A DNA stretch of 64,000 bases from Verrucomicrobiales bacterium (GTDB taxonomy: Bacteria > Verrucomicrobiota > Verrucomicrobiia > Verrucomicrobiales > DEV007): positions 1-64,000 of the forward strand of contig JAOFXR010000004.1 in assembly GCA_028047635.1 (NCBI GenBank), read 5' to 3'. Below, in pieces: positions 1 to 8,809 of this stretch; position 1 is the first letter of the stretch, and every line of letters begins with the position of its first letter. Under the pieces are notes generated by a model. That model did not search any database and had not been told where the DNA came from. It was given only the letters and a program-made list of their open reading frames with translations. The position numbers and the translations under genes are program-made.

Positions 1-1001
1 AAGCCAGATTTTGAAGGGGTCAACTACTTCTCTTAAGATTTTATAGAAAAGTCGATCTGCTTCACGCAGGGATGCGGCACCCCCCCCCTGACGCACCCAG
101 TGGATAGAAGCGAGGCAAACCGTTGCTTTCATCGCCCTTGAATCGACAAGCAACAAGCAACACGACTAACTGACAGTGAGGGAGTAGATATCGAAATACC
201 GTGATTATACAATCGTCCTGGAATCATCCAGCTTTCTAACGACTGGCTCAGATATTAAGCTCTTGCCCTCCTTTAATGCAGATTTAAAAGAGTTCATAAA
301 ATTAGAAAGAGTCGAAAAATCCCGTCCTGCAGTAAGGGGCTTTTACAGCAACCTCAATTAATCCCTCAGGGCCGACGTGAGCGGTCAGAGCAGAGGTATT
401 CCCTCCGCCCTTAACTTTTGCTCCCCGAGCCTCGCTCTTTCACCCGCTATATTGAGCCTGAGGGGCCCTACCATCACTCTTGGCGGAAATCCAAAATTCC
501 GCCTCAGTCTTTGCTACCTGGATCAGTCTTGAGCTCACACCCACCCCTGATCTAGATGGGTCGGGCGCCTTCCCAATCAAACGGGACTATTAGTTCAGCT
601 CATTCATTATCCCTTTCATCCGCCTTATGAAATCTGCGACGCCTCAGGGCACTCTTCCGAAAGATCAGTGGTTTCGCCGGGATTCCCCTTTAAATCGAAG
701 AACGAACCGGCCGAGGCAGGAACTCAATTCCCCGCCCTCTCCAGACGCCACCCGGCTCCGCGTCCTTGAAAAATTTCGTGATCTTCAAAGACCTCATCAA
801 ATCTACCCCGGTTAGGATGTACTGGTTGATCCATTTTGAACCTCCAATCCCAATGGGGCGATCCGCGGCCCTCCTTTTTACTCACGATTTTTTAATTGGC
901 CCCAACTCCGCAGGGACGCGTACCTGAAGAAACGCCTTTAATCCCCGTATTTACGTTACTTTGCCCTTTGTGGCGAATCGGCTTATGTTTTCAGCCTTCT
1001 T
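1..1001. other. No convincing gene; long leader region
   Basis: About 1 kb without a recognisable gene. The 62-codon ORF at 627-815 is basic and proline/arginine-rich, resembles no family I know, and is probably chance. A run of nine C lies at 80-88. On the minus strand between about 600 and 300 one frame reads like protein (for example KTEAEFWISAKSDG and later LTAHVGPEGLIEVAVKAP) but is broken by a TGA and has no clear start. It could be a coding remnant or an unrecognised RNA. I looked for tmRNA, RNase P RNA, SRP RNA and tRNA signatures and saw none. Confidence 0.5.
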
Positions 1002-2174
1002 ATGATCCAGCGCTCAATCCCCATCACATTTCAGCACCGCGTCGCCTTCACGCATGGAGCATTTGATGTAAAAAACCATGCCCTCCGTGATTTGGTAGCA
1101 GACGCTTGCGAGCTGGGAGGTGCGTCCAAAGTTCTGATCCTTCTCGACGAAGGCGCAGCCGCATCGAATCCGGAACTGGAGAATCAAATATCAACGTATT
1201 TTGCAAAACACGCCGACACGCTCACTCTTGTTGGCCCTCCCCTGAAATTGCAAGGTGGAGAGCCCTGCAAAAACGATTGGAGTCTTGTGGAGAAAATATG
1301 GCAGGCCATCGAGTTCCATAAAGTCTGCCGCCACTCCTATATCGTAGCCATTGGGGGAGGGGCCTTCCTTGATCTCGCCGGATTCGGAGCTTCTACGGCA
1401 CATCGGGGAATACGTCTCATTAGAATGCCAACAACAACCCTGAGCCAGGGAGATGGCGGGGTCGGCGTGAAGAACGGGGTCAATTTCTTTAATAAGAAGA
1501 ACTGGATCGGAACTTTCTCGGTTCCATTTGCGATCGTGAACGATCTCGACTTCATCGCAAGCCTTCCCACCCGCGCCTGCCGTGATGGAATTATTGAAGC
1601 AATCAAAGTCGCTCTTATTCGCGACCGGAGTTTCTACGAGTTCATCCTCGAGCACGCGACTTCACTGGGCCGCCTCGAAAAGCACCCACTTGAGATGACG
1701 ATCCGCCGAAGCGCCGAAAATCATGTTGATCATATCGCGACGAGCGGCGATCCTTTCGAATACGGATCTGCAAGACCGCTTGATTTCGGACATTGGGTTG
1801 CCCACAAACTGGAGCAAATTTCGAATTTCCAAGTGAGCCATGGAGAAGCGGTCGCTATCGGAATGGCCGTGGACATCCTTTATTCGGTTGAGATTGGACT
1901 CCTCGATCAAAATACGGCTGAAGAGATTCTCGCTCTCGTCGAGACCGTAGGGTTCTCTATTTGGTCCCCTTTTCTCGAGGAAAAAGAAGGCGGTCGCCCC
2001 GTCGTTCTTGCCGGGCTTGAGGAATTCCGCGAGCACCTCGGTGGAAAACTGACGATCACGCTCGTTCCTGAAATCGGAGAGAAAGTCGAAGTGAACGAGA
2101 TGGATGAGGCTGCCATCCTCCGGGCGATGACAGTGCTTCAAAAGCGTGCCGGCATCCCGGTAAGCCAGAGCTGA
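1002..2174 (+). CDS. eboD: EboD-type sugar phosphate cyclase (3-dehydroquinate synthase family)
   Basis: NAD-dependent sugar phosphate cyclase of the AroB fold, 390 aa. Classical AroB carries a DSSVGGK-type motif after the PTT loop; here the segment reads PTTTLSQGDGGVGVKNGVN (about residues 145-163) followed by KKNWIGTF. That, with HIATSGDPFEYGSARPLDFGHW (about 240-260) and HGEAVAIG, is the pattern I know from EboD, the cyclase-like member of ebo clusters involved in moving prenylated precursors to the periplasm. The NAD-binding GGGAFLD and the metal-ligand histidine regions are retained, so it is probably active. No other ebo gene (eboA, B, C, E, F) is visible nearby. Start at ATG 1002 gives a full-length N-terminus. 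True dehydroquinate synthase is the main alternative, but the motif differences argue against it. Confidence 0.8.
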   Translation: MIQRSIPITFQHRVAFTHGAFDVKNHALRDLVADACELGGASKVLILLDEGAAASNPELENQISTYFAKHADTLTLVGPPLKLQGGEPCKNDWSLVEKIWQAIEFHKVCRHSYIVAIGGGAFLDLAGFGASTAHRGIRLIRMPTTTLSQGDGGVGVKNGVNFFNKKNWIGTFSVPFAIVNDLDFIASLPTRACRDGIIEAIKVALIRDRSFYEFILEHATSLGRLEKHPLEMTIRRSAENHVDHIATSGDPFEYGSARPLDFGHWVAHKLEQISNFQVSHGEAVAIGMAVDILYSVEIGLLDQNTAEEILALVETVGFSIWSPFLEEKEGGRPVVLAGLEEFREHLGGKLTITLVPEIGEKVEVNEMDEAAILRAMTVLQKRAGIPVSQS

Positions 2175-2206
2175 TCAGAAACTAATACATCAAAGCGGGA
2201 AGACAC

Positions 2207-2241
2207 AAAAAAGCCCTCCGGCAGAACCGGAAGGCTTTTAC
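2207..2241. terminator. Bidirectional intrinsic terminator
   Basis: A GC-rich hairpin (AAAAGCC..TCCGG, loop CAGAA, CCGGA..GGCTTTT) is flanked by A residues on the left and T residues on the right. It sits between the convergent eboD-like gene and the LysM lipoprotein gene, so it can end transcripts from both sides. Confidence 0.85.
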
Positions 2242-2260
2242 TTAAGGGGTTTCCTCCCAA

Positions 2261-2704
2261 TTATGGGATTCGAAGCGTCTGGCCGGGGTGAATTGTATCA
2301 CTGCTAAGACCGTTAGCGCTTTTGATCGCAGCCACTGAAGTATTATGCTTCAAGCTGATTCGATAGAGATTTTCGCCGCCAGCCACGGTATGTGAAGCCG
2401 AAGATGATCCGCCGCTCGAAGCGTAGGGATTCGATGCAGCAGGAGCGTTGTATCCACCTGCAGCAGGAGCTGAAGGGAGCGCAGGTGTCGTCACTGCGGG
2501 CGGAGTGTATGTGCTCTCACTGTATGTCGGGTAGGCTGAAGAAGACGCCGTACTGGAGTAATCAGAAGCGCTGCTGTTGGATGCAGAGCCGTTTGTTCCG
2601 TAGTAGGGATTAGAGGTAGCGACCGTGTTCTTTCCGCTGCCGTTGGTTTTGCAGGAAGTGGTAAGAAGTGCCAGCCCGAGAGGTAAGAGTATAAAATATT
2701 TCAT
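2261..2704 (-). CDS. LysM-domain lipoprotein
   Basis: Small secreted lipoprotein, 147 aa from the ATG at 2704. The signal sequence MKYFILLPLGLALLTTSC ends in a lipobox with cysteine near residue 18. Residues about 20-100 form a low-complexity linker rich in S, Y, T, P and N. The C-terminal 45 residues (HTVAGGENLYRISLKHNTS..IHPGQTLRIP) are one LysM repeat, a peptidoglycan-binding module. It is therefore probably an envelope-anchored wall-binding protein; no catalytic domain is present. The ORF-track start seven codons upstream would put extra residues before the signal peptide, so the internal ATG is preferred. It faces eboD across a shared terminator. Confidence 0.85.
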   Translation of the reverse strand: MKYFILLPLGLALLTTSCKTNGSGKNTVATSNPYYGTNGSASNSSASDYSSTASSSAYPTYSESTYTPPAVTTPALPSAPAAGGYNAPAASNPYASSGGSSSASHTVAGGENLYRISLKHNTSVAAIKSANGLSSDTIHPGQTLRIP

Positions 2705-2912
2705 GGTTTGAGAGTAAATAAACAATAACAGCTCCGAAATATAAGGAAAACTTAACTAAATTACAAGAACTTTTTAAAACTATTGGTATTTTTTTTAGAC
2801 CCATCCCCTCTTGAATTGATTTTCGGATCGAAAAAGTTCACTGAATTTCTCTTTCGTCGATTTCACCTTGCGTCAGTTCCCGTAGGTGATAATGCTGCGA
2901 TAACGAATACTT

Positions 2913-4451
2913 ATGAGCATTTCCCGCGCACTCATCTCTGTCTCGGACAAGGCAGGTCTCGAAGACTTTGCAAAAGGTCTGAACAAGCACAATATCGAAA
3001 TCCTTTCGACTGGTGGAACCGCCAAGTTCATCGCTGAGCTGGGTATCCCCGTCACTGAGGTCTCCGATTTCACTGGTTTCCCTGAGCTTTTTGACGGTCG
3101 TGTCAAAACACTGCACCCCAAGATTCATGGAGGTCTCCTCCACCGTCGTGACATTGACGAGCACGTTGAGCAGGCAAAGAAGAACGGGATTCTCCCCATC
3201 GATTTGGTTGTCGTAAACCTTTACCCGTTCGAAGAAACCGTCGCCAAAGAAGGCGTCACACGCGATGAGGCGATCGAGCAAATCGACATCGGTGGGCCAA
3301 GCATGCTTCGTTCTGCTGCCAAAAACCACTCCGCAGTAACCGTCGTCGTTGACCCTGACGACTACCAAGTGGTCCTGGACGAGCTCGATGAGCACGAAGG
3401 AAAGACTACCCTGAAAAACCGCGAGCGTCTTGCCATCAAAGTATTCCAGCGCACCGCAGCCTATGACGCCGCGATCGCCTCGCACTTGAACAATATTCAG
3501 GAAACAGAGAGTTCCTTCTCAATCAGCCTGCCTCTTTCTCAGGAGCTTCGTTATGGTGAGAACCCTCACCAGGACGCTTCTCTTTTCGGTAACTTCGCCG
3601 ATTACTTCAAACAACTTCAAGGTAAAGGCCTCAGTTACACCAATGTGATTGATATTGGAGGCGCTGCCGAGCTCATCCTTGAATTCCGTCGCCCCGCCGT
3701 AGCGATTCTCAAACACACCAACCCATGCGGAGTTGGCGCTGATGAGAGCGATCTCCGCGCAGCCTGGGAAAAAGCCTTTGAAACAGACCGCCAGGCTCCC
3801 TTTGGTGGCGTTATCGTTTGCAACCGTCCTCTGGGAATTGGATTGGCTCGCGTCATCTCCGAGATTTTCACGGACGTAATTATTGCTCCTGAATTTGAAA
3901 CCGATGCTCGTGCGCTTCTCCAGAAGAAGAAAAATCTTCGCCTCATTCAGATGCACGAGGCATTCAAAGAAACCCTCGATGATCCTATCATTCGTTCAGC
4001 TCCGGGTGGGCTTCTCGTTATGGATCACGACAAGAAGGCTCTAGGCCTCGATGACATCGAGCAAAAGGTCGTCACGCAACGCCCTCCTACCGCAGAAGAG
4101 ATCGAAGCGATGCGATTTGGCTGGAGAGTTGTGAAGCATGTAAAATCAAATGCGATCGTCTTTGCCTCCAGTGACCGGACTCTCGCGATTGGTGCCGGTC
4201 AAATGTCGCGCGTTGATTCCTGCCGACTTGCGACCTGGAAAGCCGAACAGGCAGGACTCAGCCTTAAAGGCTCGGTTGTTGCCAGTGATGCCATGTTCCC
4301 CTTCCATGACGGCCTCACGTTTGCTCTTCAAGCAGGTGCCACCGCAGCGATTCAGCCAGGCGGTTCGATTCGTGATGAAGAAGTCATCAAGGCGGCAAAC
4401 GAGCATGACGCAGCAATGGTCTTCACAGGCCACCGTCACTTCCTCCATTGA
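2913..4451 (+). CDS. purH: Bifunctional AICAR transformylase / IMP cyclohydrolase
   Basis: Catalyses the last two steps of de novo purine synthesis: formylation of AICAR with 10-formyl-THF and ring closure to IMP, in the cytoplasm. 512 aa, the usual PurH length. The N-terminal MGS-like IMP cyclohydrolase domain starts ALISVSDKAGLEDFAKGL and contains STGGTAKFI and FDGRVKTLHPKIHGG (residues 1 to about 195). The C-terminal transformylase domain (about 200-512) includes RYGENPHQDASLF and AILKHTNPCG and ends with the family-typical GHRHFLH. No other purine genes adjoin it. It has a 208-bp upstream gap from the divergent LysM gene, which probably holds its promoter. Confidence 0.98.
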   Translation: MSISRALISVSDKAGLEDFAKGLNKHNIEILSTGGTAKFIAELGIPVTEVSDFTGFPELFDGRVKTLHPKIHGGLLHRRDIDEHVEQAKKNGILPIDLVVVNLYPFEETVAKEGVTRDEAIEQIDIGGPSMLRSAAKNHSAVTVVVDPDDYQVVLDELDEHEGKTTLKNRERLAIKVFQRTAAYDAAIASHLNNIQETESSFSISLPLSQELRYGENPHQDASLFGNFADYFKQLQGKGLSYTNVIDIGGAAELILEFRRPAVAILKHTNPCGVGADESDLRAAWEKAFETDRQAPFGGVIVCNRPLGIGLARVISEIFTDVIIAPEFETDARALLQKKKNLRLIQMHEAFKETLDDPIIRSAPGGLLVMDHDKKALGLDDIEQKVVTQRPPTAEEIEAMRFGWRVVKHVKSNAIVFASSDRTLAIGAGQMSRVDSCRLATWKAEQAGLSLKGSVVASDAMFPFHDGLTFALQAGATAAIQPGGSIRDEEVIKAANEHDAAMVFTGHRHFLH

Positions 4452-4531
4452 TCCGAAGCGTGGAGATCACGCGAAAGAAATAGTACGGAACTCATGGTGA
4501 CGGACGCCTCTGCCCTTGCTACTTTGAATCA

Positions 4532-5542
4532 ATGGCGATCGACTGGGAGATTTTAGGAAAGCGGGGCGAGGACAATGCACTGCTCGTGACGATCGATACG
4601 GGGCAGTCGCAGGAGCACTTACTCTTCGATTGCGGAGAAGGCTGTCTTTCCACCGTGCGCATCTCCACGATTCAATCGATAGAGCACCTCTTCTTTTCCC
4701 ATTTTCACATGGATCATGTGTCAGGCTTCGACACATTTTTTCGGCACAACTACAATCGTCCGAACGGCAGCGTGAATATTTGGGGGCCGCCAGGCACCAT
4801 TGATGTGATGAGCCATCGCTTCCGCGGTTTCTCCTGGAACCTTCATCACGATCAACCCGGTGAGTGGCTTGTTCACGAATTCTCTGATACGGATTTGGCA
4901 AAGAGCCGTTTCCTTACCCGGGAAGCCTTTGACACAAACGAAGTGCTTCCCCTCCAACCAAGAGTGAAAGATCAACCCGATCTAAAGGCTGAGTCATTCA
5001 CCTTGAAAAGAATTCTGCTTCCGCATGGAAACATTCCCTCAGTCGGCTACTCATTGCGGGAAAATGAAAAGCGGAATATCGATCCTGCCGCCTTACAAGA
5101 GATTGGACTTCGGCCCGGCGAATGGCTTCAAGCGCTCACGGATGAATCTCTGAACAACGACACAAAATTGACAATTGATGGCAAGGATTGCGAGCTGGGG
5201 CAGCTAAGATCAAAGCTCCTCGAAACAAAACCCGGGGAGTCTCTCGCTTACCTCACTGATTTCCGGGTTATTCCCGATAGCCCTCAATGGCACGAGCTTG
5301 TCGACTGGTTGAAAGAAACGGATACCCTTGTGTGTGAATGTCAGTATCGAAATGCGGATCACATTTTAGCGGAGCGAAACGGCCATATGACAACCGGTTT
5401 AGTCGGACAACTCGCCCGTGAGGCAGGAGTAAAACAGCTAGTGCTGCACCATCTCTCCCGTCGCTATGAAGAAGCAGAATGGGATGAAATGAGGCTCGAG
5501 GTGAAAGCAGAATTTCCACGCACTTCGATCCCGGCGAATTGA
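4532..5542 (+). CDS. Metallo-beta-lactamase fold hydrolase, RNase Z-like
   Basis: 336 aa. The zinc motif HFHMDHVSGFD (about residues 57-67, HxHxDH) follows FFS as in tRNase Z, and the C-terminal LVLHHLSRRY supplies the last histidine. Downstream ligands are suggested by ILLPHGNIPSVGY and YLTDFR. The family includes ribonuclease Z, which trims tRNA 3' ends, and related uncharacterised hydrolases. The middle is longer than in minimal bacterial RNase Z, and I see no clear exosite arm, so tRNA processing is likely but unproven. It is 80 bp downstream of purH on the same strand and may be cotranscribed with it. It converges with the NUDIX gene six bases away. Confidence 0.75.
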   Translation: MAIDWEILGKRGEDNALLVTIDTGQSQEHLLFDCGEGCLSTVRISTIQSIEHLFFSHFHMDHVSGFDTFFRHNYNRPNGSVNIWGPPGTIDVMSHRFRGFSWNLHHDQPGEWLVHEFSDTDLAKSRFLTREAFDTNEVLPLQPRVKDQPDLKAESFTLKRILLPHGNIPSVGYSLRENEKRNIDPAALQEIGLRPGEWLQALTDESLNNDTKLTIDGKDCELGQLRSKLLETKPGESLAYLTDFRVIPDSPQWHELVDWLKETDTLVCECQYRNADHILAERNGHMTTGLVGQLAREAGVKQLVLHHLSRRYEEAEWDEMRLEVKAEFPRTSIPAN

Positions 5543-5548
5543 TCCCAA

Positions 5549-6106
5549 TTAATACCAGAGTCGCCCCTCAGTCGAGTGCGAAAGAGACCGAGCTAGCTGC
5601 AGCGCAGCAAAGATCTTAAAATCAACGTTCTTACCTTCAGCCAGTCGGTCGCGACACCAATTGGTGACATCGCCCTGATGGACATAGTGAACTTTGATAT
5701 TCTCCCCGCCGACACCACCACCTTCTGTCATTTTGGTGAGACCAGTGGCATAAAAAATTGTCGATTTCTCATCCGTCATACCGGCAGACGAGGTGCCCTC
5801 CATTAAAGAGGTCCAATTTTTCGCCACATAACCGGTCTCCTCTTTCAGCTCACGCTTGGCAGCAACCACGAGGGGCTCTTCTTCCTGCAGGGGGATATCG
5901 CCCGCTAACCCTGCCGGTAACTCTATCACATTGCGCCCCACCGGCGGTCGGAACTGCTCTACAAGAATGATGCGCTTGTCATCCGTCAGCGCTAAAATCG
6001 CGACACACGCCTTCGCGTTGGAACGGCTCACATACTCCCAGCCTTTTTCAGTCCGGAAGTAACTGAGAAATCGCCCCTCGTGAAGAAGTTCGTCGGAATC
6101 TGACAT
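5549..6106 (-). CDS. NUDIX hydrolase, ADP-ribose pyrophosphatase-like
   Basis: 185 aa hydrolase of nucleoside-diphosphate derivatives. The Nudix box is visible around residues 66-94: a glycine in ELPAGLAGD, then REL..EETGY with the catalytic glutamates, and a two-residue variation in spacing before RELKEETG. The preceding VEQFRPPVGRNVIELPAG matches ADP-ribose/NDP-sugar pyrophosphatases. Predicted cytoplasmic, acting on ADP-ribose or a similar dinucleotide with a divalent metal. The substrate is inferred from family resemblance only. It converges with the RNase Z-like gene and precedes the repeat-rich membrane protein gene on the same strand. Confidence 0.85.
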   Translation of the reverse strand: MSDSDELLHEGRFLSYFRTEKGWEYVSRSNAKACVAILALTDDKRIILVEQFRPPVGRNVIELPAGLAGDIPLQEEEPLVVAAKRELKEETGYVAKNWTSLMEGTSSAGMTDEKSTIFYATGLTKMTEGGGVGGENIKVHYVHQGDVTNWCRDRLAEGKNVDFKIFAALQLARSLSHSTEGRLWY

Positions 6107-6130
6107 ATACCAGCGTGTGAACTTGTTAAG

Positions 6131-7201
6131 TTACTGGCGGGAGGTGGTAAGAGTCACCATATCTTTATCAAAGCTGACGTTAGCCATGGTCTGGAGAACT
6201 TGATACTCGTCCAAAAACGAAGCTCGCATCCGGATGAACATCTCAATCACCGGCTTCACGTTGCGTGTGCTGAGATTGATTTTCCCGAGGGTCCAACCAT
6301 CCGAGCGGAAGCTTAGCCCTCCCCGGAAAGACTCCGATTTAACCTTGCTGGACATCGTCACAGGAATACCAAAAATCTCCCGCTCAATCAAAAACTCTGC
6401 CTGATCTTTGGAAAAATCCGCATAAATCCCTTTGAATTGAACGAGCGCTCCCAGCGGACCACCTTGTGAACCTTCGATTCGCTGATTCAAATACTGATTC
6501 ACTTCAGCCTCAGTAAAAGTGACCTTACCTTCTCTGTCGGTCATTAACTTCTGCGCCTCTGAGAGAAGATTGCGGGGTTCACCGCTCGCCATAGGCGAAA
6601 CAGGGTATCCCTTAACACTTCCCATCTCTTTCGGGAGAATGATCATAGCGACTACTGCAACCATGCCTAAAGCCACCATCGTCATAAAGACAGTCATCAT
6701 CGAAATGCCATCTCCACTGGGCTTGTAATTGGTAGGACGCTTATAAGCAGGGCGTCCACGACCGCTGGTAGTAGCAGGACGACGACCTTTCACCCGATGC
6801 CCCACTGTAGGCTTCCGGGCGGGGGCAGCAGGCGTCGAGGCAGGAGCAGGCTCAGGACCAGTGTCATACACTCCCGCCGCCGGAGTAATCGCAGGAGGTG
6901 GTGGCGGAGCAGTTTCTCCCTGAGCTTGATTCGGATCGACGTAAGCCTGACTCGGATCGACGTAAGCCTGATTCGGATCGACGTAAGCTTGATTTGGATC
7001 GACGTAAGCTTGATTTGGATCCCCGTAAGCCTGGTTCTCTTCAGCTAACGCCTGTCCCGGATCGTAAGTCTCAACAGGTTCCTCGTATGGTATCTCTTCG
7101 GGAACGGGCTCCGCAGGAGCCGCTTCGTTTGCCGGATCTGCTGGCGCAGCTCCTTCCTGTTCCCTTCTCGGAGAGGTTTTTTTTCTGCGATGGGGTTTCA
7201 T
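6131..7201 (-). CDS. Membrane protein with proline-rich DPNQAYV repeats, unknown function
   Basis: 356 aa, not recognised as a named family. The N-terminus (residues 1 to about 170) is charged and proline-rich, with an acidic stretch (EEIPYEEPVETYDPG) and about five tandem copies of AYVDPNQ or close variants near residues 57-91. A basic patch (KRPTNYKPSG) precedes one transmembrane helix, MTVFMTMVALGMVAVVAMIILP, near residues 168-190. The C-terminal region (about 205-356) is soluble and predicted outside the membrane if the basic N-terminal side stays inside. The repeat copies are encoded by near-identical 21-bp units, so copy number may vary between strains. FmdB follows upstream on the same strand. 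Confidence 0.7.
   Translation of the reverse strand: MKPHRRKKTSPRREQEGAAPADPANEAAPAEPVPEEIPYEEPVETYDPGQALAEENQAYGDPNQAYVDPNQAYVDPNQAYVDPSQAYVDPNQAQGETAPPPPPAITPAAGVYDTGPEPAPASTPAAPARKPTVGHRVKGRRPATTSGRGRPAYKRPTNYKPSGDGISMMTVFMTMVALGMVAVVAMIILPKEMGSVKGYPVSPMASGEPRNLLSEAQKLMTDREGKVTFTEAEVNQYLNQRIEGSQGGPLGALVQFKGIYADFSKDQAEFLIEREIFGIPVTMSSKVKSESFRGGLSFRSDGWTLGKINLSTRNVKPVIEMFIRMRASFLDEYQVLQTMANVSFDKDMVTLTTSRQ
6931..7035. repeat. Five tandem 21-bp repeats inside a CDS
   Basis: Five in-frame 21-bp units of the form TCGGATCGACGTAAGCCTGA(C/T). The first three are almost identical, the last diverges at the GACG step. On the coding (minus) strand they encode the seven-residue AYVDPNQ-type repeat of the membrane protein gene at 6131-7201. 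Such a short perfect array is prone to slippage. Confidence 0.95.
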
Positions 7202-7219
7202 AAAATTGGGTGTTCCGTG

Positions 7220-7516
7220 TTAAGAAGTCGACTTGTCCGCCTTTTTGCCGGAATCGGATTTGCTCTTGCCTGAATCAGAAGATTTCTTTGACGCATCAGA
7301 GTCAGCTTTCTTCGCCTTGTTGTAAGAGTCGCTGCGATAATCTGTCTCGTAAAATCCTGAGCCTTTAAAAATAATTCCTGCGCCCGTTCCGAGGAGACGC
7401 TTCACTTCGCCGTCACACTCCTCAAGCGGACAATCAGTGAGCCTATCAGCCGACATGCGCTGGAAGGCTTCAAATTCGTGTCCGCATTTTTTGCACTGGT
7501 AATCGTAGTTCGGCAT
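7220..7516 (-). CDS. FmdB-family zinc ribbon protein
   Basis: 98 aa. The N-terminal FmdB regulatory zinc ribbon reads MPNYDYQCKKCGHEFE with a second cysteine pair at LTDCPLEECDG, giving four metal ligands near residues 7, 10, 29 and 34. The family-typical FKGSGFYETDY follows at about 50-60. The tail (about 65-98) is a low-complexity K/S/D stretch. FmdB proteins are small zinc-ribbon proteins of unclear role, first named from a formamidase operon in Methylophilus; no substrate should be assumed. It is divergent from the rhodanese gene across a 104-bp gap that probably holds both promoters. Confidence 0.9.
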   Translation of the reverse strand: MPNYDYQCKKCGHEFEAFQRMSADRLTDCPLEECDGEVKRLLGTGAGIIFKGSGFYETDYRSDSYNKAKKADSDASKKSSDSGKSKSDSGKKADKSTS

Positions 7517-7620
7517 AGATATTAAGAGCGTGTCTCGCTCATGACAATATGAAGGCGGGAATCAATCCTTCAATTTGATTTTTCCGTATTTCGAGCCACC
7601 TGAAAACTCTGAAAATCACC

Positions 7621-7974
7621 ATGTTTCCGCCTACAGAAGACACCGAAATGACTCCCAATGAGCTCCAAACGCTACTTTCAAGCAATGACAGTCCTGTGTT
7701 TCGGCTCATCGACTGCCGGGAAATCGACGAATATGCGATTTGCCGAATCGAAAAAGCAGAGTTGATCCCTCTATCTCGCTTTGCCGCAGAAGCGCCGGAT
7801 AAACTCATCGAAACAGAAGAGCCTCTACCAGTGGTCGTTTATTGCCATCACGGGATACGCTCGATGAATGCCACGCTCTTTCTCAGGGACAAAGGATTAG
7901 AAAAAGTGTGGAGCCTCGCAGGCGGAATCGATCTCTGGTCTACTCAAATTGATCCCGAAGTTCCCCGCTACTGA
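7621..7974 (+). CDS. Single-domain rhodanese-like sulfurtransferase
   Basis: 117 aa, one rhodanese domain. The active-site loop is YCHHGIRS near residues 79-86, with the catalytic cysteine followed by HHGIR, and the family closing motif LAGGIDLW lies near 100-107. LIDCREIDEY near residue 28 is the usual start of the domain. Such proteins transfer sulfane sulfur or serve as sulfur carriers in the cytoplasm; the acceptor is unknown here. The ATG at 7621 is used, though ATG 7648 (MTPNELQ) would also give a complete domain and may be the real start. Confidence 0.88.
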   Translation: MFPPTEDTEMTPNELQTLLSSNDSPVFRLIDCREIDEYAICRIEKAELIPLSRFAAEAPDKLIETEEPLPVVVYCHHGIRSMNATLFLRDKGLEKVWSLAGGIDLWSTQIDPEVPRY

Positions 7975-8034
7975 TTAGGAATCGAATCTCAAGTGGCAAT
8001 AGGCAATGCCGCAACAGGGTCAAGTCGATCATTA

Positions 8035-8057
8035 AACAGGGTTATATGCGCCCTGTT
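8035..8057. promoter_or_regulatory. Inverted repeat upstream of sugar-processing cluster
   Basis: A perfect 7-bp inverted repeat, AACAGGG..CCCTGTT, separated by nine bases, lies 48 bp before the ATG of the HPS-like gene and 61 bp after the rhodanese stop. Lack of a following T-run makes a terminator less likely. A regulator-binding site for the 8105-13041 cluster is the simplest reading, but no binding data exist. Confidence 0.4.
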
Positions 8058-8104
8058 ACCCCATAAATTCTTCGATATTATATCGTTCTACAATCAAGTC
8101 TGCG

Positions 8105-8803
8105 ATGAAACCAATTGTCCAAATTTCCCTCGATCTCACCAATATCGACGAAGCACTCGAGACCGCCGAGCTGGCGATGCGAGCGGGAGTCGACTGGCTG
8201 GAGGCCGGAACCCCGCTCATTCTCGCTGAAGGCTTGCATGGAGTTCGTGCCTTGAGAGAAGCCTTTCCAAAAGTTCCCATCGTCGCCGACCTTAAAACAA
8301 TGGACGGTGGCTATCTCGAAGCCGAAATGATGGCCAAAGCCGGTGCGACGCATGTTGTCGTTATGGCGAGAGCCCATGCCGAAACGATCAAGTGTGTCGT
8401 TCAGGCCGGAACCGATTTCGGATGCGAGGTCATGGGAGACAATTTGGGCTGCCCTGATATGGTCGCCGGAGCCAAATTCCTCGAAGACCTTGGCTGCGGA
8501 TTTGTGATTCATCACATCGGCTACGATGAACGACGCGGAATTGCCGCCGCAGGCGATCGAATGCCGAGCCCTCTTGATGATTTGAAAGCAGTCGTCGACG
8601 CGGTCAATGTTCCCGTTCAGGCCGTGGGCGGACTCAGTCTCGAAGAAGCAATCCAGTGCCCCCAATACGGAGCGCCTTTGGTCGTGCTCGGAGCGCCTTT
8701 GACAATCGATGCAGATGCCTTCAAAACCGCAGACGGCGATCTCGAAAGTTCTCTGCGCATGATTTGTGAGGCCGTTCACGCACAGGACGTCCCCGCCTTT
8801 TAG
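8105..8803 (+). CDS. HPS/KGPDC-family (OMP decarboxylase superfamily) aldolase or decarboxylase
   Basis: 232 aa TIM barrel. The opening VQISLDLTNIDEALE and the active-site VADLKTMDGG (about residues 58-67, the D-x-K-x-x-D triad) place it in the family containing 3-hexulose-6-phosphate synthase and 3-keto-L-gulonate-6-phosphate decarboxylase. A histidine pair in FVIHHIGYDERRG and the phosphate-loop candidate AVGGLSLEEA are also seen. Members act on Mg-bound enediolate intermediates of sugar phosphates in the cytoplasm. Which reaction applies here is not decidable from sequence. No 6-phospho-3-hexuloisomerase gene follows, so a ribulose monophosphate pathway is not supported; the neighbours (two dehydrogenases and an epimerase) favour catabolism of an unusual sugar or sugar acid. 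Seven bases separate it from the next gene. Confidence 0.8.
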   Translation: MKPIVQISLDLTNIDEALETAELAMRAGVDWLEAGTPLILAEGLHGVRALREAFPKVPIVADLKTMDGGYLEAEMMAKAGATHVVVMARAHAETIKCVVQAGTDFGCEVMGDNLGCPDMVAGAKFLEDLGCGFVIHHIGYDERRGIAAAGDRMPSPLDDLKAVVDAVNVPVQAVGGLSLEEAIQCPQYGAPLVVLGAPLTIDADAFKTADGDLESSLRMICEAVHAQDVPAF

Positions 8804-8809
8804 AAAAAT

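Noticed and set aside
80-88. C9 run as a regulatory slippage tract
   Set aside because: No gene starts within several hundred bases; likely incidental.
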